Part shown: positions 41,133 to 48,910 of the stretch, one piece after another
Layout of the letters: each line of letters begins with the position of its first letter
How positions within the stretch are numbered: the first letter of the stretch is position 1
Assembly (NCBI GenBank): GCA_036263155.1
Contig: DATAHN010000085.1
Span: forward strand, 9,433 to 73,432
Reading direction: 5' to 3'
DNA: 64,000 nt
Origin: DASUBN01 sp036263155
Lineage (GTDB): Bacteria > Pseudomonadota > Gammaproteobacteria > Natronospirales > REEB76
Translations under genes and position numbers: made by a program
The notes under the pieces: model-generated
What the model was told of the DNA's origin: nothing
Database searches by the model: none
Seen by the model: the letters and a program-made list of their open reading frames with translations, nothing else

Positions 41133-41459
41133 TCAGGCGTGATTTATGCCTTTGTCGTCCAGCAGCTTCTTCAGCTCGCCGGACTCGAACATCTCGACGG
41201 TGATGTCGCAACCGCCGATGAGCTCGCCCTTCACGAACAGCTGCGGGAAGGTCGGCCAGTTGGAGTAGCGCGGCAAGTTGGCGCGCACCTCCGGCTCGGC
41301 CAGCACGTTGACGTGCCCGAACTCCACACCCAGTGCCTTCAGCACCTGGGAGGTGCGGGCCGAGAAGCCGCACTGCGGGAAGTCCGGGGTGCCCTTCATG
41401 AAGAGCACCACCGGCCGGCTCTCGATCTCGCGCTTGATGCGTTCCACCACCTCGTCCAT
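41133..41459 (-). CDS. grxD: Monothiol glutaredoxin, Grx4 family
   Basis: The 108-residue protein has the CGFS active site (Cys30-Gly-Phe-Ser), a conserved Lys22, the TFPQLF cis-Pro loop and GGCDI. Grx4-type proteins bind a bridging 2Fe-2S cluster with glutathione and pass it to partners such as BolA and apo-enzymes. The length is normal. The BON lipoprotein gene lies upstream on the same strand, 30 bp away. Confidence 0.96.
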   Translation of the reverse strand: MDEVVERIKREIESRPVVLFMKGTPDFPQCGFSARTSQVLKALGVEFGHVNVLAEPEVRANLPRYSNWPTFPQLFVKGELIGGCDITVEMFESGELKKLLDDKGINHA

Positions 41460-41488
41460 CGTCTCCCTCCGGGAATCGCCCTGTTGCG

Positions 41489-41821
41489 TCAGTCGGATTT
41501 CACTTCGATATTGTTGACCACATCCTTCACGCCGTCCACGCTCTTGGCCACGGTCTCGGCCTGGTCCTTCAGCGCCTGGGTCGGCAGGGTGCCGCTCAGC
41601 GCGACCACCTGATGGGTGGTCTCGACATGGATGTCGAAGGACTTCAGGCCCGTGTCACCCAGGAGCTTGGTCTTCACGGCCGTGGTGAGGTAGGAGTCAT
41701 CCACGAAAGTCCCGGCCCGCTGGGCCGGCATGGGCTTGTCGCTGGCACAGCCGGTGACGACGGCAGTGACGGACACTGTCGACAGCAAGGCGACGATCAA
41801 AGCGCTTCTCTTCATGTTCAT
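41489..41821 (-). CDS. BON-domain lipoprotein
   Basis: The 110-residue product has a lipoprotein signal with lipobox VVTGC near residue 25. It has one BON domain (DDSYLTTAVKTKLLGDTGL, then VVALSGTLPTQALKDQAETVAKSVDGVKDVVNNIEV across residues 72-107). BON domains bind phospholipid, as in OsmY and DolP, and help maintain the outer membrane. GAGGAG lies 8 nt before the first ATG, so I prefer 41821 to the ATG two codons downstream. Confidence 0.9.
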   Translation of the reverse strand: MNMKRSALIVALLSTVSVTAVVTGCASDKPMPAQRAGTFVDDSYLTTAVKTKLLGDTGLKSFDIHVETTHQVVALSGTLPTQALKDQAETVAKSVDGVKDVVNNIEVKSD

Positions 41822-41839
41822 TCTTCTATCTCCTCGATT

Positions 41840-42037
41840 TCATTGCCGCGCGGACGCCACCTTGGCATGCCGCAGCGGGAGTTCATCGAGTATACGACGC
41901 CGTTCTTCCTCAGATAGCCGCATCCAGCCCGCGATCTCGTTTATGTGACGCCTGCACCCCTGACAATAGTTCGCGTCGTCCAGCATGCAGACCCCTATGC
42001 AGGGGGAAGTGACCGTGGAGAGTGCCGGGCTGGACAT
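41840..42037 (-). CDS. DUF1289 protein
   Basis: The 65-residue protein carries SPCIGVCMLDDANYCQGCRRHINEI (split over residues 11-36), the four-Cys signature of DUF1289, which probably binds a metal ion. The function is unknown. It is short, which is normal for the family. It lies 18 bp upstream of the BON lipoprotein gene on the same strand. Confidence 0.88.
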   Translation of the reverse strand: MSSPALSTVTSPCIGVCMLDDANYCQGCRRHINEIAGWMRLSEEERRRILDELPLRHAKVASARQ

Positions 42038-42159
42038 TTGGGGATGCGATGGCGTGGCCTATGGGAAAGATTATACTAGAGCGCATAATGCGATTGGACG
42101 TAACGCGTCCCGCCGCGTCCCCCTAGGGTCCCGCGAGAATTCAAACAGAGGAGTATGCG

Positions 42160-42774
42160 ATGAACCCCCTGAACAGCATCAAAGGCACTCTCACCCTGGG
42201 CTTCGTGCTCGCCATCGTGGTGGCGCTGATAGCCAGCATGGGCGTGGGCAGCCTGAACTGGCTGGTCCTGGTCCGCTGGTTCCATATCCTGGCCGGCATC
42301 ACCTGGATCGGCCTGCTCTACTACTTCAACTTCGTGCAGACCCCGGCCATGGCCGACGCGGCCGCGGACAAGGGTGGCCCGGGCGGGGCCGGCATCTCCA
42401 AGTACGTGGCGCCACGCGCCCTGCTGTGGTTCCGCATGTCGGCGGCGGTCACCTGGGTACTGGGCTTCATCTACCTGGCCTGGACCGGCAACCTGGGCGC
42501 CTTCGCCTTCGGCATGCTGGGCGAGGCAGTGAACACCTACCAGCTCACCATCGGCATCGGCGCCTGGCTCGGCACCATCATGCTGTTCAACGTGTGGGTG
42601 CTGATCTGGCCGAACCAGAAGAAGATCCTCGGCATCGTCGCCGCCAGCGACGAGGAGAAGGCCAAGGCCCGCAAGGTGGCGGCCATGGCCTCACGCACCA
42701 ACACCATGCTCTCCATCCCCATGCTGCTGTGCATGGCCTCCGCGTTCCACGGCATGCCCTTGATCCATGGCTGA
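42160..42774 (+). CDS. PuuD/DUF989-like four-helix membrane protein
   Basis: The 204-residue membrane protein has four hydrophobic segments, with WFHILAGITWIGLLYYFNFVQTP split around residue 40-62 and GAWLGTIMLFNVWVLIWPNQKKILG near residue 130-155. This matches the membrane domain of the urate hydroxylase PuuD family. Several His (WFHILAG, FHGMP) could bind haem. The cytochrome c domain of true PuuD is absent and no purine-degradation genes are nearby, so urate oxidation is unproven. GAGGAG lies upstream of the ATG. Confidence 0.75.
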   Translation: MNPLNSIKGTLTLGFVLAIVVALIASMGVGSLNWLVLVRWFHILAGITWIGLLYYFNFVQTPAMADAAADKGGPGGAGISKYVAPRALLWFRMSAAVTWVLGFIYLAWTGNLGAFAFGMLGEAVNTYQLTIGIGAWLGTIMLFNVWVLIWPNQKKILGIVAASDEEKAKARKVAAMASRTNTMLSIPMLLCMASAFHGMPLIHG

Positions 42775-42802
42775 GCCCCCGAGCCCAGCGCTCCAAGACA
42801 CA

Positions 42803-42832
42803 AAGCCCGGCCGCAAGGCCGGGCTTTTTTTG
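42803..42832 (+). terminator. Terminator of the PuuD-like gene
   Basis: AAGCCCGGCC and its complement around GCAA, followed by seven T. Confidence 0.9.
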
Positions 42833-42856
42833 CCCCTGGGACAGCTGTGCCGCATT

Positions 42857-42862
42857 TATAAT
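42857..42862 (+). promoter_or_regulatory. Candidate -10 box of nadC
   Basis: Perfect TATAAT 29 bp before the nadC ATG. No good -35 box at 16-18 nt spacing. Confidence 0.5.
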
Positions 42863-42891
42863 AGACAGTTTATCAGCCAGGCTGCGCCCTA

Positions 42892-43737
42892 ATGTCCACT
42901 GCTCTTCCTACAGACATCTCTGTCACGGTGAGCCGTGCGCTCACCGAAGATATCGGTGGTGGCGACCTCACCGCCGCGCTAGTGCCGGAAGCGGCGCAGG
43001 CGAAGGGAAGAGTCATCTCGCGCCAGGAAGCCGTGATCTGCGGCACCGCTTGGTTCGACGAGGTTTTCCGCCAGGTGGACGCCGACATCCACATCCATTG
43101 GGAAGTACGCGACGGCGACGTCGCGCACAAGGATCAGGTGCTGTGCCGCCTGGAAGGCCCGGCCCGCGGATTGCTGACCGGCGAGCGCAGCGCCCTCAAC
43201 TTCCTGCAGACCCTCTCCGGCACCGCCACCGCGGCACGCCGTTACACGGAAGCCGTGAAAGGCACCCGTGCCACCATCCTGGACACCCGCAAGACCTTGC
43301 CGGGCCTGCGCTTGGCCCAGAAATATGCGGTGCGCTGCGGCGGCGCCAGCAATTACCGCATAGGCCTGTATGACGGTATCCTTATCAAGGAGAACCACAT
43401 CATGGCGGCGGGCGGCATCGCGCCGGCAGTCAAGGCGGCTCGCGCCGGCGGCGCACAGGTGCCGGTGGAAGTGGAGGTGGAGACCCTGGAGCAGCTGCAG
43501 GAGGGTCTCGCTGCTGGCGCGGATATCCTGTTACTGGACAATTTCGACCTGGCGGGGATGCGCCAGGCCGTAGCCATTACAGCGGGCCGCGCGAAGCTGG
43601 AGGCCTCCGGCGGCATCGGCATCGATGCCGTGCGCCAGGTGGCGGAGACGGGGGTGGATTACATCTCGGTGGGCTCGCTCACCAAGCATGTGCAGGCGGT
43701 GGACCTGTCGCTGCGTTTCGAATTCGGGAAGGGTTGA
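42892..43737 (+). CDS. nadC: Nicotinate-nucleotide pyrophosphorylase (carboxylating)
   Basis: The 281-residue quinolinate phosphoribosyltransferase makes nicotinate mononucleotide from quinolinate and PRPP in NAD synthesis. Signatures: LTEDIGGGDLTAALVP at the start, GERSALNFLQTLSGTAT, ATILDTRKTLPGLRLAQKYA split around 120, GGASNYRIGLYDGILIKENH, and EASGGIGIDAVRQVAETGVDYISVG. The length is normal. It is followed by the acyl-CoA dehydrogenase gene 50 bp downstream. Confidence 0.96.
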   Translation: MSTALPTDISVTVSRALTEDIGGGDLTAALVPEAAQAKGRVISRQEAVICGTAWFDEVFRQVDADIHIHWEVRDGDVAHKDQVLCRLEGPARGLLTGERSALNFLQTLSGTATAARRYTEAVKGTRATILDTRKTLPGLRLAQKYAVRCGGASNYRIGLYDGILIKENHIMAAGGIAPAVKAARAGGAQVPVEVEVETLEQLQEGLAAGADILLLDNFDLAGMRQAVAITAGRAKLEASGGIGIDAVRQVAETGVDYISVGSLTKHVQAVDLSLRFEFGKG

Positions 43738-43787
43738 TCACGTACCGGCCGGCCGCACCGCGTCCGCGCCGCCACTGAGGGACAAGC

Positions 43788-46202
43788 ATGTCGGGACTCC
43801 TCTTCGCGCTCATCGTCATCGCCACGCTGTGGGCGCTGGCCTACTTCGCCGCCCCGCTGTGGGCCTGGACCGCGGCCATCGCGCTGATGCTGGTGGCGGA
43901 TGGCTGGCTCTGCCATCTGGCCCCCACAGCCGCGTGGATCGTGTTCCTCATCGCAGCCGTGGTGCTCAATGTGGTTCCGCTGCGGCGCCTGCTCATCAGC
44001 GACCACCTCTTGGGCTGGTTCCGCAAGGTGCTGCCACCCATCTCCGAGACCGAGCGCATCGCCATCGATGCCGGCAACACCTGGTGGGACGCAGACCTTT
44101 TCACCGGCCGGCCGGACTGGAACAAGCTGCTCGCCACCCCGCCCGCGGCGCTCAGCGATGAGGAGCAGGCGTTCCTGGACGGTCCGGTGGAGGAGTTCTG
44201 CAAGTCGCTGGACGACTGGCACATCACCCACGACCTGCAGGACCTGCCGCCCCAGGCCTGGGAGCAGATCCGCAAGCACCGCTTCTTCGGCATGATCATC
44301 CCCAAGCAGTACGGAGGCCTGGGCTTCTCGGCCCTGGCGCACTCCACGGTGGTGATGAAGATCGGCACCCGCAGCACCAGCGCTGCCGTCACCGTGATGG
44401 TGCCGAACTCGCTCGGCCCTGGCGAGTTGCTTCTGCACTACGGCACCGAGGAACAGAAGCAGCACTACCTGCCGCGCCTCGCGCGTGCCGAGGAGATTCC
44501 CTGCTTCGCCCTCACCGGTCCCTACGTGGGCTCCGATGCAGGCGCGCTTCCGGATACCGGCGTCGTCTGCAAGGGCAGCTATCAAGGCAAGGAGACGCTG
44601 GGCTTCCGCGTGAGCTGGGACAAGCGCTATATCACCCTCGCCCCCATCTCGACGCTGCTGGGCGTGGCCTTCAAGGCATACGACCCGGACCACCTCCTGG
44701 GCGACAAGGTGGATCTCGGCATCACCCTTGCGCTGATCCCCACCAACCTGCCCGGCATCGAGATCGGCACGCGCCACAATCCGCTGAACGCGGCCTTCAT
44801 GAACGGCCCGACCCGTGGCAAGGACGTGTTCATCCCCTTCGACTGCCTGATCGGCGGCACCCAGTACATCGGCAAGGGTTGGATGATGCTGATGAACTGC
44901 CTGTCGGTGGGCCGCGCGATCTCGCTGCCTGCCCTCGGTACCGGCGCCGGCAAGCACGCCAGCCGCGTGGCCGGAGCCTACGCGCGGGTGCGCAAGCAGT
45001 TCCGCGTGCCCATCGGCAAGTTCGAGGGCGTGGAGGAGGCGCTGGCACGCATCGCCGGCATCACCTACCGCATGGAAGCGGCTCGCAAGCTCACCGCCGG
45101 TGCTCTGGACCGGGGCGAGAAGCCTTCGGTACTGTCGGCCATCCTCAAGTACCACTGCACCGAGGGCATGCGCCAGGTGCTGGCGGACGCCATGGACGTG
45201 CACGGCGGACGCGGCGTGATGATGGGGCCGCGCAACTACCTCGCCCGCGGCTACCAGGCGGTACCAGTGAGCATCACCGTCGAGGGCGCGAACATCCTCA
45301 CTCGCAGCATGATCATATTCGGCCAGGGCGCGATCCGCGCCCATCCTTATCTCCTCAAGGAGATGGAAGCGGCCTCAAGCGCCGACCAGGCCAGGGCGGC
45401 GCTGGACTTCGACAAGGCCCTGTTCGCGCATATCGGCTTCACCATCAGCAATGCCGCGCGGTCCCTGTTCCTGGGCCTCACCGGTGCACTGTTCGCCGTC
45501 GCTCCGGGCACCGGCCGCACCCGCCGCTACTTCCGTCAACTCTCGCGCATGAGCGCCGCGTTCACCTTCACGGCGGATGTGGGCCTGCTGATGCTGGGCG
45601 GCGAGATGAAGCGCAAGGAGAAGCTCTCGGCCCGCTACGGCGACATGCTGAGCCACCTGTATCTCACTTCGGCGGTGCTGAAGCAGTACGAGGACCAGGG
45701 CCGGCCGGAGACGGACCTGCCGCTGGTGGAATGGGCCTGCCAGGATTCCTTTTACGCCATGCAACAGGCGCTCGAGGGCATCCTGCGCAACTTCCCCTCC
45801 CGCCTGGCCGCTTGGCTGATGCGGTTGATCGTGTTGCCGGTGGGAAGGCCTTATGCTCCGCCCACCGACAGGCTGGGCCACAAGGCCGCGAGCCTGCTGC
45901 TGCAGCCCTCGGACGCCCGCGACCGCCTGACGCGCTACGCCTTCACTTCCACCGACCCCAAGGATCCGGTGGGCAGGATGGAGCACGCGCTCAAGCAGAC
46001 CCTGGCGGCGGAACCGGTGGAAGAGAAGCTGCAGGCGGGCCTCAAGAAGCGCCTGGCACCGGCCAACTACCTCAAGCTGGTGGACGAAGCCGTAGCGAAG
46101 AACGTGCTGAGCACGGACGAAGCCCGGCTGCTGCGGGACGCCCACGCAGTAGCCCGCGATGCCATCGACGTGGACGAGTTCGGAACGATGCGGGGCGAAT
46201 GA
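43788..46202 (+). CDS. fadE: Acyl-CoA dehydrogenase FadE
   Basis: The 804-residue flavoprotein starts beta-oxidation by dehydrogenating acyl-CoA to trans-2-enoyl-CoA. The FadE type is shown by an N-terminal hydrophobic part (two membrane segments in the first 70 residues), the central acyl-CoA dehydrogenase core (LTGPYVGSDAGALPDTG, RVPIGKFEGVEEALARI, VEGANILTRSMIIFGQGAIR split) and the long C-terminal DUF1974 domain. It is anchored in the inner membrane. A terminator follows. No fadR or other fad genes are adjacent. Confidence 0.95.
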   Translation: MSGLLFALIVIATLWALAYFAAPLWAWTAAIALMLVADGWLCHLAPTAAWIVFLIAAVVLNVVPLRRLLISDHLLGWFRKVLPPISETERIAIDAGNTWWDADLFTGRPDWNKLLATPPAALSDEEQAFLDGPVEEFCKSLDDWHITHDLQDLPPQAWEQIRKHRFFGMIIPKQYGGLGFSALAHSTVVMKIGTRSTSAAVTVMVPNSLGPGELLLHYGTEEQKQHYLPRLARAEEIPCFALTGPYVGSDAGALPDTGVVCKGSYQGKETLGFRVSWDKRYITLAPISTLLGVAFKAYDPDHLLGDKVDLGITLALIPTNLPGIEIGTRHNPLNAAFMNGPTRGKDVFIPFDCLIGGTQYIGKGWMMLMNCLSVGRAISLPALGTGAGKHASRVAGAYARVRKQFRVPIGKFEGVEEALARIAGITYRMEAARKLTAGALDRGEKPSVLSAILKYHCTEGMRQVLADAMDVHGGRGVMMGPRNYLARGYQAVPVSITVEGANILTRSMIIFGQGAIRAHPYLLKEMEAASSADQARAALDFDKALFAHIGFTISNAARSLFLGLTGALFAVAPGTGRTRRYFRQLSRMSAAFTFTADVGLLMLGGEMKRKEKLSARYGDMLSHLYLTSAVLKQYEDQGRPETDLPLVEWACQDSFYAMQQALEGILRNFPSRLAAWLMRLIVLPVGRPYAPPTDRLGHKAASLLLQPSDARDRLTRYAFTSTDPKDPVGRMEHALKQTLAAEPVEEKLQAGLKKRLAPANYLKLVDEAVAKNVLSTDEARLLRDAHAVARDAIDVDEFGTMRGE

Positions 46203-46216
46203 CCCGGAATGGTGGG

Positions 46217-46249
46217 AAGCCCGCTCCTGCAAAGGGGCGGGCTTTTTTA
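46217..46249 (+). terminator. Terminator of fadE
   Basis: AAGCCCGC and GCGGGCTT around a 12-nt loop, then six T. It lies between fadE and the convergent GGDEF-EAL gene. Confidence 0.8.
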
Positions 46250-46253
46250 TCGC

Positions 46254-48779
46254 TTAAATCTCCAGGTCGGGTGCACCGCGCAGCAGGCGGTCGCACTGGT
46301 CGGCGGGCAACGGCGGACTGAACAGGAAGCCCTGCATCAGGTGGCAGCCCTCCGCCGCCAGCTGCTTCATCTGCTCCACCGTCTCCACACCTTCGGCGAT
46401 GACACGGAACTTGAGCCGGTCCGCCAGGGTCAGGATCACCCGCGCGATGGCGGCGTCGTACTCGTTGGTGGCGATGCCCTGCACGAAGGCGCGGTCGATC
46501 TTGATGATGTCTACCGGCAGGTGCTTGATGTACATCAGCGAGGAATGGCCGGTGCCGAAGTCGTCGAGGGCGATGCGCACGCCCAGGGACTTCAGGTCCT
46601 CAAGGATGCGGATGCTGGCCTTCACGTCCTGCATGATCAGGCTTTCGGTGATCTCGAACTGCAGTGCCGAGGGCGGCAAGCCCGAAGCCATGAGCGCGTC
46701 CTCCACCACCCGCTTGAGGTTCTGCATGGTGAACTGGCGCACCGAGAGGTTCACCGCCACGTGCAGGCGCTTGGCGCGCGAGGACTTATACCACAGGCCA
46801 ACCTGGCGGCAGGCCTCCTCCAATACCCACTGGCCGAGGGGCACGATCAGTCCGGTCTCTTCCGCGAGCTGGATGAACTCGCCTGGCGGCACCAGGCCGA
46901 TCTCAGGATCCTGCCAGCGCACCAGCGCTTCCACGCCCACCACGCCGCCTTCCCGGATGTCGAACTGCGGCTGGTAGTGCAGCACCATCTCGTTATGCTT
47001 GAGGGCGCGGCGCAGTGCGTTCTCGCTGGAGAGGCGCTGCATCGCCTTGGCGTGCATGTCCTGGGTGAAGAACTGGTAGTTGTTGCGACCACGCTCCTTG
47101 GCCTTGTACATGGCGCTGTCGGCGTTCTGCAGCAGCGCCTGCACCGTGGTGCCATCGCCCGGATACATGCTCACGCCGATGCTGGCGCCGAGATTCACCT
47201 CGGTGCCCTCCAGCAGCATGGACTCGGACAGGGACGTCAGAATGCGCTCGCAGGTCAGCGTGACCGACTGGGGCTCGTTGCAGTCTTCGATGATCACTGT
47301 GAACTCATCCCCGCCAAGGCGGGCCACCGTATCTGAAGTACGCACGCACTCCAGCAGGCGCTGGCCGATCTGGTAGAGCATCTGGTCGCCCACGTTGTGG
47401 CCGAGCGAGTCGTTCACGCTCTTGAAGCGGTCCACGTCGATGAACAGCAGGGCCATGGGCTTGCGCGAGCGGCGGGCACGGGCCAGCGACTGTTCCATGC
47501 GGTCCAGGAACAGGGTGCGGTTTGGCAGTCCGGTGAGATGATCATAGTTCGCCAGCCGCCGCATCTCCTCCTCTGCCTGCTTGCGATCAGCAGCCGAGAG
47601 GGCCAACGCCATGAAGTCAGCCAGCGCGCTTGCGTAGTTCATCTCCTCGGCGGTCCAGGGGCGCACGCCCCCGGTCCACTCATGGAATACCACGCCGCGC
47701 ACCTTGTATCCGTGGCGGAACGGCACGAACAGCACCGCGCTGGTGTTGTGCGGCTTGAAGTAGTGGTGCCAGACCTTGGCAAGGCCCGCGTCGCGCTCGA
47801 TGTCAGGCACCGGCACCGCTCGGCTCTGCTGCAGGTCCTCGAAGAGCTGCGGGCACTCATCCTTCTCGATGTTCGCGCGGGACTGGGTGGAATGCTCACC
47901 GCGCTCGTAGATGTGCACGCAGCGCATGGCGGTGCCGATGGAGTTCATCAGCCAGATGCTGATGCGCTCGCACTGGGTGGCCTGGGTCGAGCGCGAGCTG
48001 ATCACCTCGAAGGCGGCCCGCAGGTCGCCGGTGGAGATGCTGGGGTCGCGGGTGAGCTCGTAGAGCTGGGAATCCTTGTGGCGGGTCTTCTCTTCCTCGC
48101 GCTTGAGCCGGGTCTCGAGCCGGGTGCGCTGGTTGACCTCGTTGTCCAGCTCCTCGGTCATGCCCTCGTACGAGAGCTTCAGCCGCAGCCGTTCCGCGAT
48201 CTCGCCCTGCTGGGCGCGGGCGATCAGGCACAGGGTGACCATGACCACCGCGCTCACGAACGCCACCAGCAGGCCCGCCGAACCCGGCTCCATCGCCAAG
48301 CGTACGTCGATGGGCAGGAACAGCATGGTGAGATAGGCGATGTAGAACATCACGTTACCGGCGAACATCATGGCCGGCAGCGAGCCCATGGCCACCAGCA
48401 GCACCAGCAGTGTGACCTGGTGCTGCATCGAACCCGGCGTGAACATCATCCAGCCGGCGCCGCCCCAAGCGATGCCTAGCAGTGCGGTGAGCACCAGGAA
48501 GAGCTTCTGCCAGTGTGTTGCGGTGGTGATGGACTCGATGTCGCCGTCGGCGCGCCAGCTCAGCCAGATGCGGATGCCGCTGACCAGCACCATGCAGGCG
48601 AGCCAGGACAGCATCACCACATGGTTGATCTCAGGCCAGAATGCCACCGCCGCCAGCAGCGCGGCGCAGATCACCGCTACATCGGTCCAGCGACCGAATT
48701 TACGAAGCGCATTGACCCGAGCCAGCTGCACATGCTGGTCGAAGGACATGAATTTACGAACTGGCTGCTCTGCCGCCAC
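46254..48779 (-). CDS. Membrane GAF-GGDEF-EAL c-di-GMP protein
   Basis: The 841-residue protein has five or six membrane helices in residues 35-190, a coiled coil to about 240, a GAF-like sensor domain (about 245-400), a GGDEF domain with an intact RLGGDEF site near residue 500, and an EAL domain from about 590 with VEALVRW, ITESLIMQD, DDFGTGHSSL, DIIKIDRAFV and AEGVET. Both catalytic signatures look complete, so it could make or degrade c-di-GMP. It is a close paralogue of the upstream gene 48911-51445 over the whole length. Confidence 0.92.
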   Translation of the reverse strand: MAAEQPVRKFMSFDQHVQLARVNALRKFGRWTDVAVICAALLAAVAFWPEINHVVMLSWLACMVLVSGIRIWLSWRADGDIESITTATHWQKLFLVLTALLGIAWGGAGWMMFTPGSMQHQVTLLVLLVAMGSLPAMMFAGNVMFYIAYLTMLFLPIDVRLAMEPGSAGLLVAFVSAVVMVTLCLIARAQQGEIAERLRLKLSYEGMTEELDNEVNQRTRLETRLKREEEKTRHKDSQLYELTRDPSISTGDLRAAFEVISSRSTQATQCERISIWLMNSIGTAMRCVHIYERGEHSTQSRANIEKDECPQLFEDLQQSRAVPVPDIERDAGLAKVWHHYFKPHNTSAVLFVPFRHGYKVRGVVFHEWTGGVRPWTAEEMNYASALADFMALALSAADRKQAEEEMRRLANYDHLTGLPNRTLFLDRMEQSLARARRSRKPMALLFIDVDRFKSVNDSLGHNVGDQMLYQIGQRLLECVRTSDTVARLGGDEFTVIIEDCNEPQSVTLTCERILTSLSESMLLEGTEVNLGASIGVSMYPGDGTTVQALLQNADSAMYKAKERGRNNYQFFTQDMHAKAMQRLSSENALRRALKHNEMVLHYQPQFDIREGGVVGVEALVRWQDPEIGLVPPGEFIQLAEETGLIVPLGQWVLEEACRQVGLWYKSSRAKRLHVAVNLSVRQFTMQNLKRVVEDALMASGLPPSALQFEITESLIMQDVKASIRILEDLKSLGVRIALDDFGTGHSSLMYIKHLPVDIIKIDRAFVQGIATNEYDAAIARVILTLADRLKFRVIAEGVETVEQMKQLAAEGCHLMQGFLFSPPLPADQCDRLLRGAPDLEI

Positions 48780-48840
48780 GCTCCAACCCCTGAAGCGCTA
48801 GTTTGCCGGATGCCCAAGCTCCCTCCCAGGAGATTTGAGC

Positions 48841-48863
48841 ACATAATCTATAAAAGATTATGT
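48841..48863. promoter_or_regulatory. Inverted repeat between the two GGDEF-EAL genes
   Basis: ACATAATCT and AGATTATGT around ATAAA, in an AT-rich patch 62 bp upstream of the downstream gene's ATG. It could be an operator or a weak terminator of the upstream gene. There is no T run, so an operator is somewhat favoured. Confidence 0.4.
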
Positions 48864-48910
48864 CATATTGAAGCGATAAATCCAGCTTAAATGCTCACTT
48901 AGTGTGCGAA

